Assembly (NCBI GenBank): GCA_964465355.1
Contig: CAYXJZ010000010.1
Location: forward strand, 1-59,322
Source of the DNA: JAABTL01 sp964465355
GTDB taxonomy: Bacteria; Deinococcota; Deinococci; Deinococcales; Trueperaceae
DNA: 59,322 bases
Direction of reading: 5' to 3'
The stretch's first letter is position 1. Each line of letters begins with the position of its first letter. Below the pieces are notes generated by a model. It saw only the letters and a program-made list of their open reading frames with translations. It searched no databases and had not been told where the DNA came from. The translations under genes and the position numbers were made by a program. Below are positions 1-6,938 of this stretch, piece after piece.

Positions 1-63
1 GGGATGGATGATCGGGAGCAGGCGCCGCGCGACAGCAGGCGGCGGCATGGTTGAGGGCACCTT

Positions 64-435
64 CTACACCTGCCGCAACTGCTCCTCGATCGACCGCGTC
101 TTCTCCGTCACCGTGTCACCCGTATGCAGCGTCGACTTGCGCTCGACCAGCAGGACGAGGCACTCCTCCTCGGCCACAGGGTTGTGCCGCACGCCCTTGG
201 GCACCAGGTACATCTCCCCTTCCCCCAGTTCGACCGCACCGTCCTCCAACTCGATGCGCAGCCTGCCGCCCAGGACCAGGAAGAGCTCGTCCTCCTGCTC
301 GTGCGCATGCCAGGTGAAACTGCCATGTAGTTTGGCCACCTTGACGTAGGCATCGTCCACTTCGGCGATGACACGGGGTGACCAGGACTCGGTGAGCGCT
401 GCGGCGATCTGCTTGGGTGAGACGGCACGGTGCAT
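64..435 (-). CDS. Single-domain cupin protein
   Basis: This 123-residue protein is a small single cupin barrel. The metal-site pattern FTWHAHEQEDELFLVL supplies the usual His-x-His and Glu ligands of cupin motif 1, and a second conserved half follows with the run GEGEMYLVPKGVRHNP containing the motif 2 His. Small cupins of this kind bind a metal and serve as sugar or keto-acid isomerases, dioxygenases or ligand sensors; the substrate here cannot be told. The ATG was chosen because AGGAG lies 7 nt upstream; a longer reading frame runs back into the next gene but has no coding character there. The GNAT gene ends 29 bp upstream on the same strand, so the two are probably cotranscribed. Confidence 0.85.
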   Translation of the reverse strand: MHRAVSPKQIAAALTESWSPRVIAEVDDAYVKVAKLHGSFTWHAHEQEDELFLVLGGRLRIELEDGAVELGEGEMYLVPKGVRHNPVAEEECLVLLVERKSTLHTGDTVTEKTRSIEEQLRQV

Positions 436-463
436 GGTGTCTCCTCGGGACGATGAATCCTGT

Positions 464-925
464 CTAGAGCGACAGGTCGTAGTGGAAGAAGGTGGTGTCG
501 CGAACCCAACCCTTGGCGGCGTAGAGCGCCTGCGCCGCCTCGTTGTCGATGGCGGTGGACAGGCTGAGCCGGACGGCGCCGACGGCGCGGCCATGGTCGG
601 CCGCGGCTTCCAGCAGCTTGCCACCCACGCCCATGCCCCTGGCCTCGGACGCCACGAAGAGGTCGTTGAGGACGAAGATGCGCGCGGCAGAGACCGAGGA
701 GAAGCTGGGGTAGAGCTGGGTGAAGCCCAGCGCAGCGCCGTCGCTGCCCGCGGCAAGGAAGACGACCGATTGCTGGTGCTGGAAGCGCTCTTGCAGGAAG
801 GTACGCGCCAGGGCCAGGTCGCTGGGGCGACGGTAGAAGACTCGGTAGGCATCGAAGAGAGGCGTTAGCAGGTCCAGGTCGGCGATGGTGGCTTGGCGGA
901 CGAGGAATGCGGACTCGTGGGGCAT
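464..925 (-). CDS. GNAT family N-acetyltransferase
   Basis: The 153-residue protein has the N-terminal beta strand VRQATIADLDLLTPLF typical of GNAT enzymes, a central strand FVLNDLFVASEARGMGVGGK that carries the acetyl-CoA pyrophosphate-binding R/Q-x-x-G-x-G/A loop, and the C-terminal AQALYAAKGW motif. It should transfer an acetyl group from acetyl-CoA to an amine, but the substrate is unknown. A GTG nine bases further upstream is possible, but the -10 hexamer TAGCGT at 933-938 overlaps that GTG and sits 7 nt before the ATG, so a leaderless start at the ATG fits better. It probably leads a two-gene unit with the downstream cupin. Confidence 0.87.
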   Translation of the reverse strand: MPHESAFLVRQATIADLDLLTPLFDAYRVFYRRPSDLALARTFLQERFQHQQSVVFLAAGSDGAALGFTQLYPSFSSVSAARIFVLNDLFVASEARGMGVGGKLLEAAADHGRAVGAVRLSLSTAIDNEAAQALYAAKGWVRDTTFFHYDLSL

Positions 926-932
926 GAGATGC

Positions 933-938
933 ACGCTA
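933..938 (-). promoter_or_regulatory. -10 element TAGCGT of the GNAT gene (leaderless type)
   Basis: TAGCGT on the minus strand lies 7 nt before the ATG at 925 and overlaps the alternative GTG start, so transcription would begin at or next to the ATG. Confidence 0.5.
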
Positions 939-971
939 CACGAGATCGGGTTCGATAGGCAGTTAGACAGG

Positions 972-990
972 AGCCTAGAGGCCCTAGGCT
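972..990. repeat. Inverted repeat with CTAGG core, copy 1
   Basis: AGCCTAG and CTAGGCT form a perfect 7-bp inverted repeat around a 5-nt spacer, between the divergent GNAT and hicB genes. Related CTAGGC/GCCTAG repeats occur at 40780-40795 and 49158-49174. It may be an operator or a small dispersed repeat. Confidence 0.5.
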
Positions 991-1029
991 GAAGTCGGCT
1001 CTTTGTCTTCGCAACAAATCAGCGTTGGC

Positions 1030-1035
1030 TATACT
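1030..1035 (+). promoter_or_regulatory. -10 element TATACT upstream of hicB
   Basis: TATACT matches the sigma-70 -10 consensus at five of six positions and is followed by GGAGG at 1042-1046 and the GTG start at 1055. No convincing -35 is seen. Confidence 0.45.
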
Positions 1036-1054
1036 CCAGAAGGAGGCTGACCTC

Positions 1055-1249
1055 GTGAGATACAAGGTCGCGCTCGAGCGAACCGACGAGGGGTACAGCG
1101 TCTCGGTGCCGGGGTTGCCTGGTTGCTGGTCACAGGGTGAGACAGAAGCTGAGGCGATCGTCAACATCCGTGAGGCGATCAGCGAGTACCTGGTCGTCCC
1201 CGATGAACTCCTTCTCGGCTCGGATGTGCGTGAGGTCGAGGTCGCTTAG
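1055..1249 (+). CDS. hicB: HicB-like antitoxin
   Basis: The 64-residue protein matches the partial-RNase-H fold of HicB antitoxins: a start of the form RYKVALERTDEGYSVSVPGL, then PGCWSQGETEAEAIVNI and a helix REAISEYL. The usual family member binds and neutralises the small mRNA-cleaving toxin HicA; short HicB proteins without a C-terminal DNA-binding domain are common. The GTG start is supported by GGAGG 8 nt upstream; an upstream in-frame start lacks such a site. No intact hicA follows. The downstream 180 bases look like a decayed hicA in two frames, so this may now be an orphan antitoxin. Confidence 0.85.
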   Translation: MRYKVALERTDEGYSVSVPGLPGCWSQGETEAEAIVNIREAISEYLVVPDELLLGSDVREVEVA

Positions 1250-1252
1250 GTC

Positions 1253-1440
1253 GTAACGATCGCAGAGTTCCGTCGTCTGCTATAGCCGCCCTCAGGAATT
1301 GATGGCGATGGGCGAGCCCGAGCGCCTTCACCACCATGTTCAAGCAATCGTTGTGGATGATGCAAGGCAGGTATCTGGGCACCCTGTTGGAAGAGTCAGC
1401 CAAGCCAAGTTGACGATTCTTGCAAACCGGTCTATGATGC
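1253..1440 (+). pseudogene. Possible decayed hicA toxin gene
   Basis: Directly behind hicB one frame reads VTIAEFRRLL and then a stop, which resembles the first residues of HicA proteins (typically of the form MKVxExxRLL). A second frame further on reads RLHHHVQ and then ARQVSGHPVGRVSQAKLTIL, which recalls the HicA core with its His-containing strand and the pattern VxGHPxxxxxxGTLxxIL. The two pieces need a frame change and a lost stop to join, and there is no clean start codon. The interpretation rests on weak similarity judged by eye plus the position where hicA is normally found. It could instead be noncoding DNA. Confidence 0.4.
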
Positions 1441-1495
1441 AAACCATGATGTGGCGCCGCTTCCTGCGATCACCTGCTCCCCGGACAGGAACCGC

Positions 1496-2164
1496 ATGAC
1501 CTACACATCCTCCGTCATGCGTTCACCCGCACAGACCCGCCGGCTCACCCGCGTCTTCCCCTCACTCCAGGGTTACGCCTTCCTGCCCCTGATCGCCTGC
1601 ATGGTGATCCACTGGTCAGCCCGTGTCGGCCTGCTCGATCCGACCTGGACACAGGGCTGGGTCTTCTTCGCCTGTTGGGTGGCGGCCGTCGCCGCTAGCG
1701 CGTGGATCAGCCACCTGTATGGCCGACGTTTCGGCCAGGTGCGGTTCGACAATGAGCAGACGACGCGCCGGGCCGTGGCCGTATTCGGCCTCTTCCTCGT
1801 GGTGACCTGGTTGCTCCCCTGGCTCCTGGTGCGCCTCCTGGGTGCGGATCCGGGCTCCTTCCGACAACAGGGGCCCGTCGCATGGACGCATGTGAGCGCC
1901 GGCCTGCTCTTCACCGCTTACGGCCTGTACCTAAGGCCGGCGATGCCGCGATTCTGGCTCGCCGGCGCGGCAATCCTGCTGCTGGCTGCCTTGCAGTTGG
2001 GAACGTTGTGGCCGACTGCCGGCGGCATACATCCCTTCTTCGACCCCTACGTCGGCGAGCCGCTGCTCTTGGCCTGGTGGTCGGCCTACGCGCTGCTCTC
2101 CCACAGCACCCTGACTCGTCTCTTCCCGCCACCGACCGTCTCCAACGACGAGGACCAGCCATGA
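1496..2164 (+). CDS. Multi-pass membrane protein of unknown function
   Basis: The predicted 222-residue product has about six hydrophobic segments, including AFLPLIACMVIHW, VFFACWVAAVAASAW, AVFGLFLVVTWLLPWLLV and AAILLLAALQLGTLW, so it is an integral membrane protein. I do not recognise a family. An AGGA stretch sits just before the chosen ATG; the frame extends upstream without a ribosome-binding site. The stop overlaps the ATG of the downstream winged-helix regulator by four bases, so the two are translationally coupled. This membrane protein plus small helix-turn-helix regulator arrangement is common in bacteria and suggests the regulator controls or responds to the membrane protein. Confidence 0.75.
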   Translation: MTYTSSVMRSPAQTRRLTRVFPSLQGYAFLPLIACMVIHWSARVGLLDPTWTQGWVFFACWVAAVAASAWISHLYGRRFGQVRFDNEQTTRRAVAVFGLFLVVTWLLPWLLVRLLGADPGSFRQQGPVAWTHVSAGLLFTAYGLYLRPAMPRFWLAGAAILLLAALQLGTLWPTAGGIHPFFDPYVGEPLLLAWWSAYALLSHSTLTRLFPPPTVSNDEDQP

Positions 2165-2511
2165 ACGAGCCCTTCCAGGACATCGCCGCGCTGGACAAGC
2201 TCATCCACGAGCCGGCGCGCCTGGCCATCGTCAGCGCCCTGGCCGCCTGCGAGTCGGCCGACTTCCTCTACTTGCAGCGACTCACCGGCCTGTCCAAGGG
2301 CAACCTCTCGGCCCACCTCAGCAAGCTGCAGGAGGCCGATGTCGTCATCATCGAGAAGAGCTTCGTGGGCAAGACGCCACGCACCTCGGTGAGTCTCAGC
2401 CCGAGCGGCCAGAGCGCCGTGGCGGCCTACTGGGAGCGCATGGAGACCTTGAGGCGTGAGACGAAGGGCTGGCGACCTCCTCTGCTACGAACCGGTGAGG
2501 AGACGGCTTGA
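2161..2511 (+). CDS. Winged-helix (ArsR/MarR-like) transcriptional regulator
   Basis: This 116-residue protein is almost entirely one winged-helix domain: LDKLIHEPARLAIVSALA forms the first helices, LQRLTGLSKGNLSAHLSKLQ is the helix-turn-helix with its recognition helix, and the wing is VIIEKSFVGKTPRTSVSLS. It ends with a helix AAYWERMETLRRE that may mediate dimerisation. It matches the PF13601-type winged-helix proteins that accompany small membrane proteins. The ATG overlaps the preceding stop (ATGA) and GAGG lies just upstream. No effector-binding cysteines are seen, so metal sensing of the ArsR kind is unlikely. Confidence 0.88.
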   Translation: MNEPFQDIAALDKLIHEPARLAIVSALAACESADFLYLQRLTGLSKGNLSAHLSKLQEADVVIIEKSFVGKTPRTSVSLSPSGQSAVAAYWERMETLRRETKGWRPPLLRTGEETA

Positions 2512-2569
2512 CACGAGATCGATGTCATCCACGCTAGGATGTGTATGGAGGGGAGGATCGATACACATC

Positions 2570-2764
2570 ATGCGAACCAACATCGTGATCGACGACGATC
2601 TCATGGAAGACGCGCTCCGAGTGACCGGCCTGAAGACCAAGCGCGAAGCCGTGGAGCTGGGCTTGCGTACCCTCCTCCGGCTACGTCAGCAGGAGGAGAT
2701 CCGACGACTCCGCGGCAAGCTTCCTTGGGATGGTGACCTCGAGACCATGAGGACCGATGAATGA
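2570..2764 (+). CDS. vapB: VapB-type antitoxin
   Basis: The 64-residue product starts MRTNIVIDDDLMEDALRVTG and continues TKREAVELGLRTLLRL, the arrangement of short VapB antitoxins with an N-terminal ribbon-helix-helix-like DNA-binding half. The C-terminal tail, rich in charged residues and ending near LPWDGDLETMR, is the part that normally wraps the toxin active site. GGAGG lies upstream at 2552-2556. The stop overlaps the ATG of vapC by four bases. The complex would be expected to repress its own promoter; a TAGGAT hexamer at 2535-2540 is a candidate -10. Confidence 0.9.
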   Translation: MRTNIVIDDDLMEDALRVTGLKTKREAVELGLRTLLRLRQQEEIRRLRGKLPWDGDLETMRTDE

Positions 2765-3153
2765 TCCTCGTTGACTCGAGCGTGTGGATCGACTACTTCC
2801 GAGGAACGACGACACCGCAGACGGACTGGCTGGATGCTCGACTGGGGGTCGAGCCGATGGCCATCGGAGACCTGATCCTCACCGAGGTCCTCCAAGGTTT
2901 CACCGAGGATCGAGACTTCCATCTGGCCAGGAGGCTGCTGGCCTCCCTTGTGGCCATCGACCTCGGGGGCCATGACATCGCCCACCGGGCAGCCGCGAAT
3001 GCCCGTGCACTGCGAAGGCGCGGCGTCACCGTGCGCAAGACGATCGATACCTTCATCGCCACCAGGTGCATCGAGGGCGGCTTGGTCTTGCTCCATGCTG
3101 ATCGCGATTTCGATCCCTTCGTGAAGCACCTGGGCCTCCGATCTGTGTTCTGA
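2761..3153 (+). CDS. vapC: VapC-type PIN-domain toxin ribonuclease
   Basis: The 130-residue protein is a full PIN domain: MILVDSSVWIDYF holds the first conserved Asp, LTEVLQGF the conserved Glu, RKTIDTFIATRC the third acid (IDTFIA), and LLHADRDFDPF the fourth (ADRDFD). Four acidic residues of this kind bind Mg2+ and cleave RNA, often tRNA or rRNA, in VapC toxins. All catalytic positions are present, so the toxin is probably active. Its ATG overlaps the vapB stop, as expected for a coupled type II toxin-antitoxin pair. Confidence 0.92.
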   Translation: MILVDSSVWIDYFRGTTTPQTDWLDARLGVEPMAIGDLILTEVLQGFTEDRDFHLARRLLASLVAIDLGGHDIAHRAAANARALRRRGVTVRKTIDTFIATRCIEGGLVLLHADRDFDPFVKHLGLRSVF

Positions 3154-3200
3154 GGAGCGGTGGCGATCCGGCTGGGTCGTGAGCCACCATGCTCAGCGGG

Positions 3201-3230
3201 TTGGCGTCCGCGACCCAAGCGCGCCATGAT
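3201..3230 (+). promoter_or_regulatory. Promoter of the SMP-30-like gene
   Basis: TTGGCG at 3201-3206 and CATGAT at 3225-3230 are separated by 18 bp and fit a sigma-70 promoter. The -10 is only 5 nt from the ATG at 3236 and no ribosome-binding site is present, so the mRNA is probably leaderless. Confidence 0.5.
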
Positions 3231-3235
3231 GCCCC

Positions 3236-4075
3236 ATGCCCCCAGCACGCGTCATCGCCACCGGCTTGCGCTTCCCCGAGGGTCCCGCCTTCGCCCGTGA
3301 CGGCAGCCTGTACCTAGTCAACCTCGAAGGCGGCTACCTCTCACGCATCGACGCTGGTGGTGAGCCGCAGGTGCACCACCACACCGGCGGCCGCCCGAAC
3401 GGCCTGGCCATCCACCGCGACGGCGACCTGTACGTGACCGACTCGGGGCTGGGCGCCATCATCCGCATCGACGCGGACGGTCGCCAGCACACCGTGGTGG
3501 ACAGCTTCGAGGGTGAGCGCCTGCGCGGTCCCAACGACCTGTGCTTCGACCGCGACGGCAACCTCTACTTCACCGATCCGCACGACTCCAGCCTGGCGTC
3601 ACCCATCGGCAGCGTCTACCGCCTTGGGACGGACGGGCAGCTCTCGCTCTTCCTTGACGGCCTGGCCTACCCCAACGGCCTGTGCCTCGACGCCGAGGAA
3701 GGCGTCCTCTACCTGGCCGAGACCCTGCGCAGCGTCGTCCATGCCTGCGAGCTGGACGAGCATGGCGCTTGCCGCCGGACCACGGTCTACACGGAGGTCG
3801 AGGGCTGGCCCGACGGGATGGCGTTGGACGTGGAGGGATCGCTGTACGTGGCCTTGTATGGGCGCGCTGCCGTTGGCGTGATCGCCCCGGGCGGGCGAAG
3901 CGTGACGTACCTGCCCGTGGAAGGACCGAACCCCACCAACGTGGCCTTCCGTGGCAGCGACCTCTACCTCACCGAAGCGGCCGAGGGCACCTTGCAGATG
4001 ATCCAGATCGGCATCGACGGCCTCCCCTTGTTCAGCGCCCAGTCCACACCGGCTCGCAGCGCACCTCGGTCTTGA
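3236..4075 (+). CDS. SMP-30/gluconolactonase-family protein
   Basis: The 279-residue protein is a six-bladed beta-propeller of the SMP-30/gluconolactonase type. Ligands of the family's divalent metal can be picked out: Glu in GLRFPEGPAF, Asn in GPNDLCFD, Asn in AYPNGLCLD and Asp in GWPDGMALD. Propeller strands repeat as GNLYFTD, GVLYLAE, GSLYVAL and SDLYLTE. Such enzymes hydrolyse sugar lactones, other lactones or some organophosphates; the substrate is not evident. No signal peptide is seen. The end overlaps the convergent OsmC gene by 44 bases. Confidence 0.87.
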   Translation: MPPARVIATGLRFPEGPAFARDGSLYLVNLEGGYLSRIDAGGEPQVHHHTGGRPNGLAIHRDGDLYVTDSGLGAIIRIDADGRQHTVVDSFEGERLRGPNDLCFDRDGNLYFTDPHDSSLASPIGSVYRLGTDGQLSLFLDGLAYPNGLCLDAEEGVLYLAETLRSVVHACELDEHGACRRTTVYTEVEGWPDGMALDVEGSLYVALYGRAAVGVIAPGGRSVTYLPVEGPNPTNVAFRGSDLYLTEAAEGTLQMIQIGIDGLPLFSAQSTPARSAPRS

Positions 4076-4505
4076 CCGAGCTGGCGATGAAGCAGCGTTC
4101 GTGCGCCTCATCGTGCATGGCGGTCACGTCATCGTCGCTTGGGCGCGCATCACCACCGAAGCGCACCTCGGGCCGCAGCGTCACCCGCGTCATCATCAGC
4201 CTGCCCGGCGCGCCGCGGCCCATGACGCCCACCGCCGCGTCGCGGTAGCTGTCGACCACCAGACCGCGCTTGGCGGCGATGGACAGGAACCACAGCATGT
4301 GGCAGCTGGAGAGGCTGGCGATGAAGGCCTCCTCCGGGTCGACGGCAGCTTCCACGGAATGGGGCGGCGGCACCACCTGCGGTGAGGAGGAGCCGGGCAC
4401 CTCGATGCCGCCGTCGAACAGCCAGCGGTGGCCGCGGCTGTAGTCGTTGTCGATGAACACCGCGTCGTCGCGGTCCCAGATGATCGTTGCCTTGTACTCC
4501 GCCAT
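4032..4505 (-). CDS. OsmC-like peroxiredoxin-type protein
   Basis: The 157-residue protein has the OsmC/Ohr fold. The segment PEEAFIASLSSCHMLWFL contains the first catalytic Cys at the start of the long core helix. OsmC proteins use a pair of cysteines to reduce organic hydroperoxides; the second is expected in the C-terminal half, where HERCFIASSVK supplies a Cys in the AHExC context. Both redox cysteines therefore seem to be present. GAGGAG precedes the ATG. It is the last gene of the long minus-strand unit starting with the ROK kinase and follows the VOC gene by 22 bp. Confidence 0.9.
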   Translation of the reverse strand: MAEYKATIIWDRDDAVFIDNDYSRGHRWLFDGGIEVPGSSSPQVVPPPHSVEAAVDPEEAFIASLSSCHMLWFLSIAAKRGLVVDSYRDAAVGVMGRGAPGRLMMTRVTLRPEVRFGGDARPSDDDVTAMHDEAHERCFIASSVKTEVRCEPVWTGR

Positions 4506-4527
4506 CCTGACTCCTCGGCGTCCGGGC

Positions 4528-4983
4528 TCAGGCCCACGACTGCAGCTCGATGACGTTCCCTTCCGGGTCGGTCACGTAGCACCAGGTTACCCGCGCGCCG
4601 CCGGCCCGCTCCAGGGTGACGATCTCCCCCACCGGCCGACCACCGTTGGCGAGCACGGTGCGTCTGGCCTCCTCCACCGAGGCCACCTCGAAGGCCACGT
4701 GGCCGTAGCCGGGCCGGTTCACGGCCGTCGGTGGCGCCTCCAGTGACGGGGTGTATGCGTAGATCTCCAGCGTGGGTCCCCGCTCGCCGTGGCCCGGCAG
4801 GCGCAGGTGCACCCCGGCCATGGCGGCGCCAGGCACGTCTGTCCCAGCCTCCAGGGCAGGGCCGGCGTCGTTCCGCTCCGGCGGCACGAACTCGCAACCG
4901 AAGAGTCGGGCGTAGAAGTCGGCCAAGGCGCGCCAATCGCGGGCGACGAGGTTGGTGTGGACGTAGCGGGCGCCTTGGATCAT
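4528..4983 (-). CDS. VOC (glyoxalase/bleomycin-resistance) family protein
   Basis: At 151 residues this is a two-module VOC protein. RYVHTNLVARDWRALADFYA opens the first beta-alpha-beta-beta-beta module and GYGHVAFEVASVEEARR the second, and TDPEGNVIELQSWA closes it with the Glu that often binds metal. Candidate metal ligands are His9, a Glu in TLEIYAYTP, His in GYGHVAF and Glu in IELQ. Function could be glyoxalase-like, dioxygenase-like or drug binding. It starts 10 bp after the DppC-type permease gene and is probably in the same operon. Confidence 0.88.
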   Translation of the reverse strand: MIQGARYVHTNLVARDWRALADFYARLFGCEFVPPERNDAGPALEAGTDVPGAAMAGVHLRLPGHGERGPTLEIYAYTPSLEAPPTAVNRPGYGHVAFEVASVEEARRTVLANGGRPVGEIVTLERAGGARVTWCYVTDPEGNVIELQSWA

Positions 4984-4993
4984 GCGCGTCCCC

Positions 4994-5857
4994 TCACTGC
5001 GTCCGCGGGTCCAACGCGTCCCGGAGCCCGTCCCCCAGCAGGTTGAACCCCGTCACCAGCAGCACGATGGCCAGCCCAGGGAACACCGAGGTCCACCAGC
5101 GCCCCAGGATGACCTGGTTGCGGCCTTCGTTGATCATCGCCCCCCACTCCGGTGTGGGCGGCTGGGCACCAAGGCCGATGAAGCCGAGCCCGGCCGCCAA
5201 CAGGATGGTGAAACCCATCCCCAGCGTGCCGCGGATGACGATGGGTGCCAGGATCGAGGGCAGGATGGCGCGGATCATCAGGCGGTGATGCGAGGCGCCA
5301 AGCGCGCGGGCCGCCTCGACGTAGACCTCGGCCTTGGCCGACATGGTGGAGGCGTAGGCGATGCGGGCGTAACCGGCGATGCCGACGATGGCCACCGCCA
5401 GGATGGCGTTGTTCAGGCTGGGGCCGAGCACAGCCGCCAGCGTCATGGCCAGCAGGATGTTGGGGAAGGCCAGCAGCAGGTCCATGAAGCGCATGATGAT
5501 GACGTCGGTCGCCCCACGGAAATAGCCCGCCAACAGGCCGAGCGGCGTGCCGATGCCGGCCGCCAGCGCCACGGCCAGGATGGCGATGAGCAGGTCGTAG
5601 CGGGCGCCGTAGAGCACCCGGGTGAACACGTCGCGACCGTACTGGTCGGTGCCGAACCAGTGCTCGGCCGAGGGCGGCTGGAAGCGCGAAGGGATGCTGA
5701 GGCGGATGGGGTCGTAGCTGGTGAGCAGCGGGGCGAAGATGGCCGCGAACACCATCAGCAGCACGATGGAACCACCGAGCACCAGCGAGGAGTTCGCCTT
5801 GAAGCGGCGACGGGCCGCCGTCGGCGCCGAGTCAGGGACGGCGATCTGGCTAGCCAT
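4994..5857 (-). CDS. Peptide-type ABC transporter permease (DppC family)
   Basis: The 287-residue protein is an inner-membrane permease with an N-terminal cytoplasmic segment, a first membrane span SIVLLMVFAAIFAPLLT, the DppC-specific sequence HWFGTDQYGRDVFTRVLYG, and the EAA loop EAARALGASHHRLMIRAILP that contacts the ATPase. It pairs with the DppB-type permease, whose end it overlaps by eight bases. In family members the pair forms the pathway for di/oligopeptides, nickel or glycans. No ATPase gene is adjacent, so an ATPase encoded elsewhere must serve it. Confidence 0.93.
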   Translation of the reverse strand: MASQIAVPDSAPTAARRRFKANSSLVLGGSIVLLMVFAAIFAPLLTSYDPIRLSIPSRFQPPSAEHWFGTDQYGRDVFTRVLYGARYDLLIAILAVALAAGIGTPLGLLAGYFRGATDVIIMRFMDLLLAFPNILLAMTLAAVLGPSLNNAILAVAIVGIAGYARIAYASTMSAKAEVYVEAARALGASHHRLMIRAILPSILAPIVIRGTLGMGFTILLAAGLGFIGLGAQPPTPEWGAMINEGRNQVILGRWWTSVFPGLAIVLLVTGFNLLGDGLRDALDPRTQ

Positions 5858-6863
5858 AGTGGACCCTCGGGTCGATGAAGGCGTTGAGGATGTCGACCGC
5901 CAGGTTGATCAGCGCGAACACAACGGCCACCAGCAGCGTGGCGCCGATCACCGCGTTGTAGTCGAGGGCGTTGATGGCGTTGATGTAGTACAGGCCGACG
6001 CCTGGCCAGGCGAAGACCGCCTCCACCAGCACGTTGCCGCCCAGCAGGTAGCCGATCTGGATGCCGACCACGGTGATGGTGGGGATGATGGCGTTGCGCA
6101 GGGCGTGCTTGTAGTACACGCGGTTGGCCGTCAGCCCCTTGGAGCGGCCGGTGCGCACGTAGTCCTTGCCCAGCTCCTCGAGCATGCCGGCGCGCAGCAT
6201 GCGGATGACCACCGCGATCAGCCCCATGGCCACGGTGATGGCGGGCGCGGCGAGCTGCGCCAGGGCGGAGCGGAAGGCGCGCAGGTCCCAGGCCAGCAGG
6301 CTGTCGATGGTGTAGAGGCCGGTGATGCGATCAGGGGGGACGATGCCGGAAGCCAGCCGCCCCTCGGCCGGTGGGAAGATACCGAGCTGGTAACCGAAGA
6401 CGAAGATGAGCACCAGGCCCAGCCAGAAGTTGGGCATGCCGAGCGAGACCAGCGAGCCGATGCGCAGCAGGTGGTCGGTGAGGCGGTTGCGGTGCAGGGC
6501 GGCCAGGACGCCAAGAGGCACACCCACCACCAGGGCCAGCAGCACCCCCGCTAGCGTCAACTCGACGGTGGCGGGGAAGCGGCGGACCAGGTCGTCCGCG
6601 ATGGACCGGCCGCTGGCCAGCGACACGCCAAGGTTGCCGCGCAGCACACCGCCCAGGTAGTGGAGGTACTGCACCGGCAGCGGACGGTCAAGACCCCACT
6701 CGCGTCGCAGGGACTCGGTGATGTCGGCGCTGACCGGCATGCCGCCGTAGTAGAGCTGCACCGGGTCGCCGGGCACCATGCGCACCAGCGTGAAGGTGAC
6801 CAGGCTGATGCCGATCACCAGCAGCCCGACGGCCAGGAGACGGCGAAGGATGAAGGCGATCAT
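5850..6863 (-). CDS. Peptide-type ABC transporter permease (DppB family)
   Basis: This 337-residue permease begins with the typical DppB span LLAVGLLVIGISLVTFTLVR followed by MVPGDPV. The EAA loop is DYVRTGRSKGLTANRVYYKH, and FAWPGVGLYYINAINALDYN and DPRVHYG complete the family signature at the C-terminus. About six membrane segments are present. It lies 75 bp downstream of the binding-protein gene with a hairpin in the gap, and overlaps the DppC-type gene. Confidence 0.93.
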   Translation of the reverse strand: MIAFILRRLLAVGLLVIGISLVTFTLVRMVPGDPVQLYYGGMPVSADITESLRREWGLDRPLPVQYLHYLGGVLRGNLGVSLASGRSIADDLVRRFPATVELTLAGVLLALVVGVPLGVLAALHRNRLTDHLLRIGSLVSLGMPNFWLGLVLIFVFGYQLGIFPPAEGRLASGIVPPDRITGLYTIDSLLAWDLRAFRSALAQLAAPAITVAMGLIAVVIRMLRAGMLEELGKDYVRTGRSKGLTANRVYYKHALRNAIIPTITVVGIQIGYLLGGNVLVEAVFAWPGVGLYYINAINALDYNAVIGATLLVAVVFALINLAVDILNAFIDPRVHYG

Positions 6864-6888
6864 CGGGTCGGCTCAGGCCAGGCGAAGG

Positions 6889-6910
6889 CGGGTCCGCCGA
6901 AGCGGACCCG
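6889..6910 (-). other. Intercistronic hairpin between binding protein and permease genes
   Basis: CGGGTCCGC and GCGGACCCG form a perfect 9-bp stem closed by a 4-nt loop, 28 bp after the binding-protein stop and 26 bp before the permease start. No U-tract follows. Comparable hairpins sit at the same place in the other two importer operons (51649-51678 and 59181-59219). Such elements usually protect the upstream mRNA or cause partial termination so that the binding protein is made in excess. Confidence 0.75.
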
Positions 6911-6938
6911 CACCTCGACCCACGTCCTTATGCCTGCC

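Noticed and set aside
2508..2540. TTGACA (2508-2513) with TAGGAT (2535-2540) as the vapBC promoter
   Set aside because: The 21-bp spacing is too long for a normal sigma-70 promoter; only the -10 is kept as a candidate.
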